Notes: generated by a model not told the origin, from the letters alone. 46,080 nt of DNA from an uncultured Clostridium sp. (GCA_946545015.1 CAMNMV010000006.1:1-46080); one strand, 5' to 3'. Shown: positions 9,875 through 19,804, counted from the stretch's first letter. A program made the numbers and translations.

Positions 9875-12800
9875 TTATTCATCTATTGTAGATATACAAA
9901 GTGTTCTTTCTTCTAATACATCAAGCAGAACTCTTACTGTATCAAGTGCTGTAAACATTGGAATATTATTTTCAACTGCACATCTTCTAATCGCTGCTCC
10001 ATCTGTTTCTTGATCAATAGAATCTAAATCTCTTGTACTAATTACATAACTTACATATCCTTTTCTTATTGAATCTAGTATTTCTTCACTACCATCACTA
10101 AGTTTCTTTTTAATCCTTGTACGAATTTGGTTCTCTTTCAAAAATTTTGCTGTTCCTTCTGTTGCTTCTATATTAAATCCTAAATTATAAAATCTTCTTA
10201 TTAATGGAAGAGCTACTTCTTTATCTTTATCTGCTATTGTCACAAATATTGTTCCATAATTTGCAAGTTTCATTCCTGATGATTGAAGTGCTTTATATAA
10301 TGCTCTTGTTAATGTTTTATCATATCCAATTGCTTCTCCTGTAGATTTCATTTCTGGTGAAAGATATGCATCCATTCCTCTTAATTTCGAAAAAGAAAAT
10401 GCAGGTGCTTTTACATACCATTTTTCTTTTTCTTTTGGATATACTTCTTTTATTCCCTGTTGTTTCAATGATTTTCCAAGCATTACTAATGTTCCAATAT
10501 CTGCTAATGAATATCCTGTTGATTTTGATATAAATGGTACTGTTCTTGATGACCTTGGATTTACTTCTATTACATAAACATTTTCATCTTTATCTACTAT
10601 AAATTGAATATTGTATAATCCTTTTATTCCAATTCCTAATCCTAATTTTACAGTATAATCTAAAATAACCTCTTTAGCTTTTTTACTTACACTAAATGTT
10701 GGATAAATACTTATACTATCTCCTGAGTGTATTCCTGTTTTTTCAACATGTTCCATAATTCCTGGTACAAATACATCTGTTCCATCACATACTGCATCAA
10801 CTTCAAGTTCTTTTCCAATTATGTATTTATCTACTAATACTGGTTGTTTTTTATTTATTTCAACAGCTGATCTTAAATATTTTTCCAATGCTTTTTTATT
10901 AGAAACTATTTGCATAGCTCTACCACCTAGTACATAACTTGGTCTAACTAATACTGGATATCCTATTTTTTCTGCTGCTTTTATTCCATCATTTATATTA
11001 GTTACCGCTTCTCCTTTTGGTTGTAATAATTTTAATTTCATCATAACTTTTTCAAAACTATCTCTATTTTCTGCTTTTTCTATTGCATCTACATCTGTTC
11101 CTATTAATTTAACACCAAGTTTTGAAAGTGGTCCTGCCAAATTTATAGCTGTTTGCCCACCTAATGTTGCAATTACTCCTATTGGTTTTTCTAAATCAAT
11201 TATATTCATTACATCTTCAACTGTTAATGGTTCAAAATATAATTTATCACTTGTCGTATAATCTGTTGAAACAGTCTCTGGATTGTTATTTATTATTATT
11301 GCTTCATATCCTGCTTGTTTTATTGTTTTTATACTATGTACAGTCGAATAATCAAATTCTACACCTTGTCCAATTCTAATTGGCCCAGCTCCTAGTACTA
11401 TTATTTTCTTTTTCTTACTTACTTGTGACTCATTTTCCTCTTCATACGTAGAATAAAAATATGGTACATAACTTTCAAATTCCCCAGCACAAGTATCTAT
11501 CATTTTATATACTGGATAAATCTTGTTTTCTTTTCTTAATTTATAAATCTCTTCTTCTGTATATCCCCAAACTTCAGCAATATACTTATCGGAAAATCCC
11601 ATCTTTTTAGCACTTTTAAAAATTTCTATATCATCTTTATTCTCTTTTATAAGATTTTCCATTTTTACAATATTACTTATTTTTTCTAAAAATAACATAT
11701 CTATTTTTGTTTTATTATATATTAATCCTAAATCTGTAACTCTTCTTATTAATTCAGCAATCGCATATATTCTATCATCTGTTCCTTCTTCTATGTATTG
11801 CATAATATCTTCTGTTTCCATGTTATCAAATTTTTTAGAATGTATATGATATGTTCCAACTTCTAATGATCTTATTCCTTTTAAAATACTCTCTTCTAAT
11901 GTTCTTCCCACACTCATTACTTCCCCAGTTGCTTTCATTTGAGTACTTAATTTATTAGAAGCTGTAACAAATTTGTCAAATGGAAATCTAGCCATTTTTG
12001 TCACGACATAATCAAGGGCTGGTTCAAAACTTGCAGGAGTATTACTCAATTGTATTTCATCTAATCTCATACCTACAGCAATTTTAGCAGAAACTCTAGC
12101 AATTGGATATCCACTTGCTTTTGAAGCTAATGCTGAAGAACGAGATACTCTAGGATTTACTTCAATTAGATAATAATTAAATGAATGTGGATCTAATGCA
12201 AATTGTACATTGCATCCTCCTTCTATTTTTAAAGCTCTTATTATTTTTAATGCACTATCTCTTAGCAAATGATATTCTTTATTTGTTAATGTTTGACTTG
12301 GTGCTACAACTATTGAATCTCCTGTATGAATACCTACTGGATCAATATTTTCCATATTACATACAGTTATCGCTGTATCATTACTATCACGTATTACCTC
12401 ATATTCTATCTCTTTATATCCTTTTATACTCTTTTCTACTAATACTTGATGTACTGGTGAAAGTTTTAGAGCATTTTTCATAATCTCTCTTAATTCTTCT
12501 TCATCATCTGCAAATCCTCCACCACTTCCTCCTAAAGTAAATGCTGGTCTAAGTACTACTGGATACCCTATTTTATTAGCAGCTTCAATTCCATCTTCTA
12601 TTGAATGTGCAATTATTGATTCTAATACAGGTTCTCCCAATTCTTCACATAGTTCTTTGAATTTTTCTCTATCTTCTGCTTTTTCTATACTCTCACTACT
12701 TGTTCCTAAAAGTTCTACTTGACATTCTTGTAAAACTCCCTTTTTATACAATTGCATTGCAATATTTAAACCTGTTTGTCCACCTATTCCTGGAAGTATT

Positions 12801-13078
12801 GCATCAGGCCTTTCATATCTAATTATCTTTGCAACATATTCTAAAGTTAATGGTTCCATATACACTTTATCTGCTATAGAAACATCTGTCATTATTGTCG
12901 CTGGATTAGAATTAACAAGTATTACTTTATATCCTTCTTCTTTTAATGCTAAACATGCTTGTGTTCCAGCATAATCAAATTCTGCTGCTTGTCCTATTAC
13001 TATAGGTCCAGAACCAATTACTAATACAGTTTTTATATCTTTTCTTTTTGGCATTTTATTTTTCCTTCCTTTAATCAA
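9875..13078 (-). CDS. carB: Carbamoyl-phosphate synthase large subunit
   Basis: 1067 aa, [42 protein letters not shown]; duplicated ATP-grasp halves. True start probably MPKRKD, a few codons inside. Confidence 0.97.
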   Translation of the reverse strand: MIKGRKNKMPKRKDIKTVLVIGSGPIVIGQAAEFDYAGTQACLALKEEGYKVILVNSNPATIMTDVSIADKVYMEPLTLEYVAKIIRYERPDAILPGIGGQTGLNIAMQLYKKGVLQECQVELLGTSSESIEKAEDREKFKELCEELGEPVLESIIAHSIEDGIEAANKIGYPVVLRPAFTLGGSGGGFADDEEELREIMKNALKLSPVHQVLVEKSIKGYKEIEYEVIRDSNDTAITVCNMENIDPVGIHTGDSIVVAPSQTLTNKEYHLLRDSALKIIRALKIEGGCNVQFALDPHSFNYYLIEVNPRVSRSSALASKASGYPIARVSAKIAVGMRLDEIQLSNTPASFEPALDYVVTKMARFPFDKFVTASNKLSTQMKATGEVMSVGRTLEESILKGIRSLEVGTYHIHSKKFDNMETEDIMQYIEEGTDDRIYAIAELIRRVTDLGLIYNKTKIDMLFLEKISNIVKMENLIKENKDDIEIFKSAKKMGFSDKYIAEVWGYTEEEIYKLRKENKIYPVYKMIDTCAGEFESYVPYFYSTYEEENESQVSKKKKIIVLGAGPIRIGQGVEFDYSTVHSIKTIKQAGYEAIIINNNPETVSTDYTTSDKLYFEPLTVEDVMNIIDLEKPIGVIATLGGQTAINLAGPLSKLGVKLIGTDVDAIEKAENRDSFEKVMMKLKLLQPKGEAVTNINDGIKAAEKIGYPVLVRPSYVLGGRAMQIVSNKKALEKYLRSAVEINKKQPVLVDKYIIGKELEVDAVCDGTDVFVPGIMEHVEKTGIHSGDSISIYPTFSVSKKAKEVILDYTVKLGLGIGIKGLYNIQFIVDKDENVYVIEVNPRSSRTVPFISKSTGYSLADIGTLVMLGKSLKQQGIKEVYPKEKEKWYVKAPAFSFSKLRGMDAYLSPEMKSTGEAIGYDKTLTRALYKALQSSGMKLANYGTIFVTIADKDKEVALPLIRRFYNLGFNIEATEGTAKFLKENQIRTRIKKKLSDGSEEILDSIRKGYVSYVISTRDLDSIDQETDGAAIRRCAVENNIPMFTALDTVRVLLDVLEERTLCISTIDE

Positions 13079-13111
13079 TATTATAATTACTAAAATTTAA
13101 AATTATTAATT

Positions 13112-14203
13112 TCACATTAACTTATTTGATTTTATCATTTCTATAAATTGATCAAATAAATAACTACTATCTTGTGGTCCTGGTGCACTTTCAGGATGAT
13201 ATTGTACACAAAATATTCTGTCTTTTACACATTCTACACCTTCTATAGTATTATCTAATACATTTTTATGTGTTGCTACCAAATCAGTTTTCTTTAGAGA
13301 TTCTTCATCAACTGCAAAATTATGGTTTTGACTTGTAATCTCGATCTTTCCTGTTTTTAAATTGATTACAGGATGATTTCCTCCTCTATGTCCAAATTTT
13401 AGTTTATATGTTTTTGCTCCATAACTTAAGCTTATTAATTGATGTCCTAAACATATTCCAAATATAGGATATTTTCCTTTTAATTTTTTAATTAAATTAA
13501 TTACTTCAGGTACATCTTCTGGATCTCCTGGTCCATTTGAAAAAAACACCCCATCTGGTTTTAGTTCTACAATTTTTTCATAAGGAGTATTGTATGGTAC
13601 TATTGTTACATTTCCACCTCTTTTATTTAAGCTTCTAATAATATTTAATTTAATTCCACAATCTACTGCAACTATATTAAATTTTGCATTTGCAGTTCTT
13701 GAATACCATATCTTTTTGCAACTAACTTTTGATACTGCATCTTTGGAAATTTCTGTATCTTTTAATATTTTCAAAGCTTTTTGTTTACTAGTTGTTATAT
13801 CTGTAATTAGTACTTTTCTACTACCTTTGTCTCTAATACTTCTTGCTAATTTTCTTGTATCTAAACCATATATTCCTGGGATGTTATTTTCTTCTAAATA
13901 TTCTGATAATGTTTTGGTATATCTAAAATTACTTGGAATATCATTATATTCCCTAACTATCAAACCACCTATTGTAGGTTTGTTGGTCTCATAGTCATCA
14001 TCTGTTATTCCATAATTACCAATTAATGGATATGTCATAACTACCGCTTGATATGTATATGACGGATCTGAAACTATTTCTTGATATCCAACTACTGATG
14101 TATTGAATACTATTTCGCAAACAGTTTCTTTATCAGCACCGAATCCATATCCTAGGTATTCTTCGCCATCTTCTAAAACTATCTTTTTGTTAAAGCCTTC
14201 CAT
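13112..14203 (-). CDS. carA: Carbamoyl-phosphate synthase small subunit
   Basis: 363 aa; GATase class I motifs FGICLGHQLISLSYGAKTYKLKFGHRGGNHPV and CVQYHPESAPGPQDSSYLFDQF. Confidence 0.97.
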   Translation of the reverse strand: MEGFNKKIVLEDGEEYLGYGFGADKETVCEIVFNTSVVGYQEIVSDPSYTYQAVVMTYPLIGNYGITDDDYETNKPTIGGLIVREYNDIPSNFRYTKTLSEYLEENNIPGIYGLDTRKLARSIRDKGSRKVLITDITTSKQKALKILKDTEISKDAVSKVSCKKIWYSRTANAKFNIVAVDCGIKLNIIRSLNKRGGNVTIVPYNTPYEKIVELKPDGVFFSNGPGDPEDVPEVINLIKKLKGKYPIFGICLGHQLISLSYGAKTYKLKFGHRGGNHPVINLKTGKIEITSQNHNFAVDEESLKKTDLVATHKNVLDNTIEGVECVKDRIFCVQYHPESAPGPQDSSYLFDQFIEMIKSNKLM

Positions 14204-14342
14204 ATTTCATCTTCCTTCTTATCATATTTTTTCTTGCAATTTTCTTTTTGCACCTTCCTGATTATTTCATAATTAATAAAATAATACAATAGTTTTTTAC
14301 TTAAATTTTTACAAATTTAAACAAAATATTAGTTTCTTCAAA

Positions 14343-14386
14343 AAAAGATTACTAAAGAAAAAAGATTACTAATTAATAGTAATCTT
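14343..14386 (-). terminator. Intrinsic terminator with a duplicated arm
   Basis: AAGATTACTA-attaa-TAGTAATCTT (14362-14386) overlapping the stop codon of the next gene; AAGATTACT repeated at about 14345. Confidence 0.75.
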
Positions 14387-14861
14387 AAATTCTCTTCTTA
14401 AATACTTTTTTTAAAAATCTTTTTATTTTATCAAATATTGTATATTTCTTGTATTCTATCATTTCAGTACTTGTTGTCTTTTCTACTTTTTTATTCTCAT
14501 CGCTTATAACATTCTTAACTTGTTTTTTAAACAAATCATAATCACTATACTTATTTTTTAATTCTTGTTGATACTTCTTTTCATTTTCATTCCATAATTT
14601 TGATATTTCTACTTTTTCTTCTTCTGTAGCCATGTAATCATAATATATTAATGAAATTAAATCCTTACTTTGTTCAGATATATCTTGTTCATCTAAACTT
14701 TTATTAGGATCAATATAAAAATTTTCTTTAGAATCTGCAGCAATATCTTTTATCTTGTTAAATACATTTCTTGGAATTTTATCTGTTACATCTTCATTAA
14801 AATATGATAATATAACTAATACTTCTTTAAATATATCTTTATTCTCTAGAATCTTCTCCAT
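14385..14861 (-). CDS. Hypothetical protein
   Basis: Start MEKILENKDIFKEVL at 14861 with GAAGGA upstream, inside the 3' end of the upstream gene. Confidence 0.65.
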   Translation of the reverse strand: MEKILENKDIFKEVLVILSYFNEDVTDKIPRNVFNKIKDIAADSKENFYIDPNKSLDEQDISEQSKDLISLIYYDYMATEEEKVEISKLWNENEKKYQQELKNKYSDYDLFKKQVKNVISDENKKVEKTTSTEMIEYKKYTIFDKIKRFLKKVFKKRI

Positions 14862-15753
14862 ATTTTTTTCCTTCTTTATTTTTATCTTTATCTCTATTAA
14901 CAAACTCTTTTATTCTATTATATAAATTTAATATTCCACTTTTAGTTCTTCCTTTAGCTAAATCATAAATTTCTTGTTTATCAAATTTCTTATCATTACT
15001 TTGTTTTTCATCTTTATTATTTTCTTTTTCTATTTCCATTCCAAACTCAATTGCTGCAACATCTATATTTTTATCATCTACTAATTTTTTTACAAATTCT
15101 ACTCTATCTTTTTGCACTGCTATAAATTTTATATTTTCAACAGGTATGTTATCTAATATTCCAACTTCTGGTAAATCTGAATCTACTTTTATTATTTTGG
15201 TATCATCTATTTCATTAGATGATATACCTATTATAACTCCAATACTTTGTTTATTTTCTTCATTTTTTGGAATAAGTGATGCATAATCTTTTGCTACTTG
15301 CAAATGATCTGTAAAACTTATAAAACTTCTTTTTCCATTAACTCTTGACCATTCTTCTCCTGTTGAAACTTCTATTCCTATTCTATTAGATTCATCTAAA
15401 CTATTCATTCCATATTTTAAAATACTTGGTAAAGCATTTATATTCGTTCCATGGTACAAATCTATATTATTTTGCACTAACATATCAAAAGTTTCTGGAT
15501 TATCCGCAATGACTGACGCTATTTCTAATCTTTTTTCTCTTTCTATATCCGGATTGTTTTTCATAAGGAGTTCACTATTTACTGAAAAATCTTCATATCC
15601 ACCTTCATATAGTATACTTTTCATTTTTTGTTTTTTTTCAGCATCTGTAACCTTATTTAAAAGTTCATTGCAATCTTGTTGATATTTTTCATCTATAATT
15701 TGCTCAGGCATATAATCACTATACTTGCTATAAAACATTTTTATCTCCTTCAT
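14839..15753 (-). CDS. Hypothetical protein with ADP-ribosyltransferase (ART)-fold-like segment
   Basis: LYHGTNINALPSILKYGMNS ... KRSFISFTDHLQVAKDYASLI ... VGILDNIPVENIKFIAV resembles the HGT / SFT..A..YA / P-E-I layout of ART-fold domains. Confidence 0.55.
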   Translation of the reverse strand: MKEIKMFYSKYSDYMPEQIIDEKYQQDCNELLNKVTDAEKKQKMKSILYEGGYEDFSVNSELLMKNNPDIEREKRLEIASVIADNPETFDMLVQNNIDLYHGTNINALPSILKYGMNSLDESNRIGIEVSTGEEWSRVNGKRSFISFTDHLQVAKDYASLIPKNEENKQSIGVIIGISSNEIDDTKIIKVDSDLPEVGILDNIPVENIKFIAVQKDRVEFVKKLVDDKNIDVAAIEFGMEIEKENNKDEKQSNDKKFDKQEIYDLAKGRTKSGILNLYNRIKEFVNRDKDKNKEGKKYGEDSRE

Positions 15754-15757
15754 AATA

Positions 15758-16807
15758 TTAAGAAATAGATTTAATGAAATAATTCAAACTATTTCCATCA
15801 GACACTCTTACCCTTGGTAATTTAAATTTATTAGATTTTTTTGTAACTCTTCCACCTTCTACTGTAAAAGCTAATATATAATTTGAATCTTTAAGAGCTT
15901 TTATAGCAGTATCATTATAATGCCCAAATGGATAACAAAATACATTTGCTCCACCTAATATTGCTGATGAATATTTTACATCTTCTACAATTTGATCATA
16001 TGTATAATTAACCATCTTACCTTTTCCATTTGCTCCTGCTTCATGCATTTTATCTGAGTGTGATTCCCATACTACATATTCCATTTTGGGATCATATCTT
16101 CCACCATACCATGATGTTATAACAAATGATGTTGCAGGAACTTTGTATTTTTGTAATACTGGTACTGCTAAATCAAAAAATGAATCATCTCCATCATCAA
16201 CAGTTAAAACCACGCTTTTAGATGGGAGTTTAATTTCTCCATCTATATATTTACTAACTTCATCCCATGTAGGAAAATAAAAATCATTTTCTGTCATATA
16301 TTTTACTTGTTCTTCAAAATCACTAATTTTTAACCAGTTGTTATCTTGTTTCCAATATTTGCTATTATCATAGAAAAAATGATACATAAGTACTGGTAAT
16401 CCTTGTGATAATTCTTCTCTTACAATTACTTTTTGAGTTTTTTCAGCTTTATTTCCAGCATTATCTGTAACTGTTAAAGTTACTGTATAATCTCCAGCTT
16501 TTGAAGTATCTAATTCAGATACTTGGATTTTTGATGTTATATCTCCATCAACATCATCAGTTGCTGTTGCCTTTATTTGATATTTTTCACCTATAGCTAT
16601 TACTGTTTTTTCTTCATTTAGCAACAATTCTGGTGCAACAGTATCTTTTACGTCACTTCCTCCAACAGCTCCAACTTCTTTTTCATTTTTTTCTTGTAAT
16701 TTTGTATTTAGAAAAAGAACCACTAATACAATTACTAAAACTGCAAACAATATTTTAATTACATTTTGTTTGTTTCTACTTTTTGAATGTTTTCTTACAT
16801 TTCTCAT
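15758..16807 (-). CDS. Membrane-anchored polysaccharide deacetylase with Ig-like (DUF5011-type) domain
   Basis: TM N-terminus; GDVDGDITSKIQVSELDTSKAGDYTVTLTVTDNAGNKA-type Ig-like domain; PVLMYHFFYD, VVLTVDDGDDSFFDLAVPVLQKYKVPATSFVITSW of NodB fold. Confidence 0.88.
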   Translation of the reverse strand: MRNVRKHSKSRNKQNVIKILFAVLVIVLVVLFLNTKLQEKNEKEVGAVGGSDVKDTVAPELLLNEEKTVIAIGEKYQIKATATDDVDGDITSKIQVSELDTSKAGDYTVTLTVTDNAGNKAEKTQKVIVREELSQGLPVLMYHFFYDNSKYWKQDNNWLKISDFEEQVKYMTENDFYFPTWDEVSKYIDGEIKLPSKSVVLTVDDGDDSFFDLAVPVLQKYKVPATSFVITSWYGGRYDPKMEYVVWESHSDKMHEAGANGKGKMVNYTYDQIVEDVKYSSAILGGANVFCYPFGHYNDTAIKALKDSNYILAFTVEGGRVTKKSNKFKLPRVRVSDGNSLNYFIKSIS

Positions 16808-16963
16808 ATTAATCCCTCTTTTATTTTAAATATTTTTATATTATTATATTGTATTTACTCTAACATAAAAAAATAAAATTATCAATAATTGATTTATCAA
16901 AAATATATATTAAAATATTATATAAAAATAAAATAAATTAAACTAAAACAAAAAAATGAAAAA

Positions 16964-16982
16964 CTCCCCCAAAATGAGAGAG
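16964..16982 (-). terminator. Terminator of paralogue A
   Basis: Minus RNA CUCUCUC-auuuu-GGGGGAG-UUUUU. Confidence 0.7.
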
Positions 16983-17015
16983 AAAAGATATTTCTTTTTT
17001 TGATAATAGCAGAAC

Positions 17016-17447
17016 TTAAAGACAGATACGTCCGACTTTTTTACCCTTTTTATATACTTCCCATTCATCTGGGCAATAGGGATCTGCGTTTCCTAACCAG
17101 TCCAGAAATATGTGATGTCTCCTGGCAATGCCATAGACTATTTTGAAGAGTCTTTCATTCTCTTCTTTCCACCTTTTCTGGCTCTCTTCAACCCTCTTTA
17201 CCTTTTCAGGATTCTCATCCCTATAGATTTCGATGGCCTCCTTAGCGCCAACCTTTCTTTCCTGACGTATCTTTCTAATGTCTTCCCAGTTGTATGATTT
17301 GCATCCTTTGAAATTCTTCAAGGCATTTTCAAGTATCTTGTTGCAACACTCAAAAAGTATTGCAGTATCCTTACCGAAATACTTTTCCGCATCCAGCGGA
17401 TCATCTCCGAAGTTTTTCAAATTCACTAACCAAAATCTTCCTGCCAT
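17016..17447 (-). CDS. Hypothetical protein, paralogue A
   Basis: 143 aa; C-terminal half FKIVYGIARRHHIFLDWLGNADPYCPDEWEVYKKGKKVGRICL aligns with the neighbouring ORF; visibly less AT-rich than surroundings. Confidence 0.75.
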   Translation of the reverse strand: MAGRFWLVNLKNFGDDPLDAEKYFGKDTAILFECCNKILENALKNFKGCKSYNWEDIRKIRQERKVGAKEAIEIYRDENPEKVKRVEESQKRWKEENERLFKIVYGIARRHHIFLDWLGNADPYCPDEWEVYKKGKKVGRICL

Positions 17448-17571
17448 TTTTTACCTCCCGCACATTTGTGCATATCGGGGTTAAAGCTTACCTGTGAGCA
17501 AAACTTGCCACATCTTTATAATTATAACACATTTTTTTATTTTTTCAAAAATTTTTTATATAAATTAAAAA

Positions 17572-17590
17572 CTCTCTCAAACCGAGAGAG
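17572..17590 (-). terminator. Terminator of paralogue B
   Basis: Minus RNA CUCUCUC-gguuu-GAGAGAG-UUUUU. Confidence 0.8.
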
Positions 17591-17628
17591 AAAAGATAAA
17601 CTTTTTTTAGTTAAATTTTGCTAAAATA

Positions 17629-18078
17629 TTAGCAGTAGATTCGAGCAATGCGCTCTTTATCGCTGAAAACGTCCCACATATTCCCACTACTAGTTTCTAT
17701 TGTCCCTAACCATTTCATATACAAGCCATGTTCTATAGCAGTATTATATACTATATTAAACTGCTTTTCATTGTTCTTTTCCCACAATTTGCGAGAACCT
17801 TCTTCTCTCCTTATTTCATCTGGATGATCTTTATACCATTGTTCAATAAAAAGAGCGTACTCAGAAACAATTCTGTTTGCATTGCGAAGATTTGGTTTTT
17901 TCTTTCTAAAGTCTTCTAGAGACGGTACATCAGCTTTGTAGCATCCATAATAAGGATTTAACCAATTTTCCTTAATTATTTTTATTGCTACAATAACTTT
18001 AATGTAATCATCTCCCAAAAGCTCTTTAGGCGGAATAACATCGTCTGTAGTGATACTTTTTATGATAACATTTTTCAT
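17629..18078 (-). CDS. Hypothetical protein, paralogue B
   Basis: Start MKNVIIKSITTDDV at 18078 with AAGGAGG upstream; FNIVYNTAIEHGLYMKWLGTIETSSGNMWDVFSDKERIARIYC aligns with paralogue A. Confidence 0.75.
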   Translation of the reverse strand: MKNVIIKSITTDDVIPPKELLGDDYIKVIVAIKIIKENWLNPYYGCYKADVPSLEDFRKKKPNLRNANRIVSEYALFIEQWYKDHPDEIRREEGSRKLWEKNNEKQFNIVYNTAIEHGLYMKWLGTIETSSGNMWDVFSDKERIARIYC

Positions 18079-18346
18079 AGTTCCTCCTTGTGCAATTGCA
18101 CGGTCACGAGCCATAATCACTGATATCACATCAGAGAGAAAACTTTTGGATACTTAAATTATAATATCTTCCCTCTCTATTGTCAATTTTTTGTAATTTT
18201 TAATTATGGCAAATTCTCCATAATTAAAAAACATATACATACAAAAATAGCTCAAGGTTTCAAAAATTTCTTGAGCACAACTTATATATTTTTCAAATTT
18301 TTTGTTTTATCTTGTTACTAAATAATGTTTTTTAGACAAAAAATTA

Positions 18347-18422
18347 TGGAGCCACTAAGCAGAATCGAACTGCTGACCTACGGGTTACGAATCCGTTGCT
18401 CTACCAACTGAGCTATAGTGGC
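18347..18422 (-). tRNA. tRNA-Thr (anticodon CGU), CCA encoded
   Basis: GCCACTATAGCTCAGTTGGTAGAGCAACGGATTCGTAACCCGTAGGTCAGCAGTTCGATTCTGCTTAGTGGCTCCA folds as a cloverleaf; loop TTCGTAA. Confidence 0.95.
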
Positions 18423-18457
18423 ATTTTAGCTGTTTTTATTAATATTTGTTATATTTT

Positions 18458-18541
18458 GACAACTTATAATTCGCAAAATAGGTTGTCTATACTGTCCATT
18501 TTTTCCTATTTTTCCTCTTAGAAAGTTGTCAAAAAGTTGTC
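18458..18541. repeat. GTTGTC hexamer cluster, candidate integrase arm sites
   Basis: GACAAC (18458-18463), GTTGTC (18482-18487), GTTGTC (18525-18530), GTTGTC (18536-18541); outer ones form TTTTGACAACTT / AAGTTGTCAAAA. Confidence 0.4.
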
Positions 18542-18590
18542 AAAAATATTATAACATTATAATTTAAAATGTCAAATAAAAAATGAGGCA

Positions 18591-18764
18591 CTAAACCTCA
18601 TTTGCTAATTTAATTATATCTCTAAAATCTTTTAGTCCTGTTATGTATTTTAAACTTTCGATGTTTAATATTTGAAAATAATTCTTTGCTGTGTTATATT
18701 GCTTCTTGTTTTTTATTTTTAATAATTTTATCATTTGTAGAGATTTCTTATATGATTGTTCCAT
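18591..18764 (-). CDS. Small hypothetical protein, 57 aa
   Basis: MEQSYKKSLQMIKLLKIKNKKQYNTAKNYFQILNIESLKYITGLKDFRDIIKLANEV; AAAGGAGATGATATT upstream; AAATGAGG/CCTCATTT terminator over the stop. Not in the ORF track because it is short. Confidence 0.6.
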   Translation of the reverse strand: MEQSYKKSLQMIKLLKIKNKKQYNTAKNYFQILNIESLKYITGLKDFRDIIKLANEV

Positions 18765-18895
18765 AATATCATCTCCTTTAATGATATTATAACACTTTAT
18801 GTTAATTTTGTTTGTTGAAATTTGTCGATGATTTTAAAATTTTTTTTTAAAAGTTTTACATAGTAAATCTTACAAGATTTTTGTCGAAATTTATA

Positions 18896-18924
18896 TTGAC
18901 AATATCTTCCATTTTTGTTATAGT
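18896..18924 (+). promoter_or_regulatory. Sigma-A type promoter
   Basis: TTGACA - 17 bp - TATAGT. Confidence 0.8.
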
Positions 18925-18941
18925 GTGAATTAAGTTGTTAA

Positions 18942-19055
18942 CTCCTTCAAGTTGGGTACATAGATTAGTAGTTGATTACTACTTCTTGCTATTCAACTAT
19001 TAATCTATGTACCTAACTTTCGCAAGATGGTTCGGTACAACAATAGATGAAGGAG
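18942..19055 (+). promoter_or_regulatory. Structured 5' leader: 27-bp hairpin and anti-SD
   Basis: 18949-18975 pairs with 18993-19019 with two G.U pairs valid only in plus-strand RNA; CTCCTTCA (18942-18949) is complementary to TGAAGGAG (19048-19055), which contains the SD. Confidence 0.75.
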
Positions 19056-19066
19056 GTGAGGAAAAA

Positions 19067-19261
19067 TTGGAATGGATCTTAGGAATTGTTGCAATAATTC
19101 TCTCGCTAAGTTTTTTAGTGAAAGAAGCAACAGACTTTATAAAGAACTTAAAATCTAAAGGTAAAGCAAAATTATCTAAAGGTTTTACAGCAAGTTTATC
19201 TGTTATACCAATAGCAGACAAAAAAAGTGAAGATGTACATACCAAACATCCCCACAATTAG
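19067..19261 (+). CDS. 64-aa single-TM basic peptide, candidate type I toxin-like or membrane peptide
   Basis: TTG start 10 nt after GGAGG: (M)EWILGIVAIILSLSFLVKEATDFIKNLKSKGKAKLSKGFTASLSVIPIADKKSEDVHTKHPHN. Confidence 0.6.
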   Translation: MEWILGIVAIILSLSFLVKEATDFIKNLKSKGKAKLSKGFTASLSVIPIADKKSEDVHTKHPHN

Positions 19262-19269
19262 CAATGATT

Positions 19270-19299
19270 GAATAAGGGCTCCGTCCCTTATTCTTTTTT
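19270..19299 (+). terminator. Terminator of the 64-aa peptide unit
   Basis: GAATAAGGG-ctccgt-CCCTTATTC-TTTTTT. Confidence 0.9.
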
Positions 19300-19402
19300 A
19301 TTATATTATTAATAATATTATCTTTTGTCAATTAATATTACACAATATTAATATAATCTTAATATAAATGTAATCTTTTTTCGATTATCGAAGTTTTTTG
19401 TA

Positions 19403-19433
19403 ACAGAATTGTAACATTAGATTACATTTCTGT
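19403..19433. promoter_or_regulatory. Operator-like inverted repeat
   Basis: ACAGAATTGTAA-cattaga-TTACATTTCTGT (11/12); a separate palindrome TTCGATTATCGAA sits at 19380-19392. Confidence 0.5.
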
Positions 19434-19647
19434 CAATACAATTATATCATATTTTTAAAATTTTTGCAAATAGTATTCTCTTTGATTTCCCACTAAAAAC
19501 CGACCTACGAGAATGGATTTTAAGCCATTTTTATTTTCAAGGCAACAAGTTATATGGCTTGATTTTAAAATATTTTTGCTTGTTTACTTTACTTTTTTAA
19601 TAAAGATCTATATAATCATTTATTATTTAAAGAAAGGAGGTAAAATA

Positions 19648-19800
19648 ATGATTTTAAATGCATTATTTATATCTGAAAATAAAGTAGTTGAACAATTTGA
19701 TACAGAAAAACATACTAAAGATGAAGAAAAAGCTTTTAGAAATAAATATCTAGCAAAAGATGGTTTCTGTATTTCATCAACTCAAAATTTAGATGATTAA
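19648..19800 (+). CDS. Small hypothetical protein, 50 aa
   Basis: AAAGGAGGTAAAATA-ATG; MILNALFISENKVVEQFDTEKHTKDEEKAFRNKYLAKDGFCISSTQNLDD. The ORF track start at 19513 is too far upstream. Confidence 0.65.
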   Translation: MILNALFISENKVVEQFDTEKHTKDEEKAFRNKYLAKDGFCISSTQNLDD

Positions 19801-19804
19801 AAAA

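Noticed and set aside
19000-19257. 85-aa minus-strand ORF mirroring the 64-aa peptide gene
   Set aside because: No SD, contrary to the promoter, terminator and G.U evidence on the plus strand; likely a shadow ORF.
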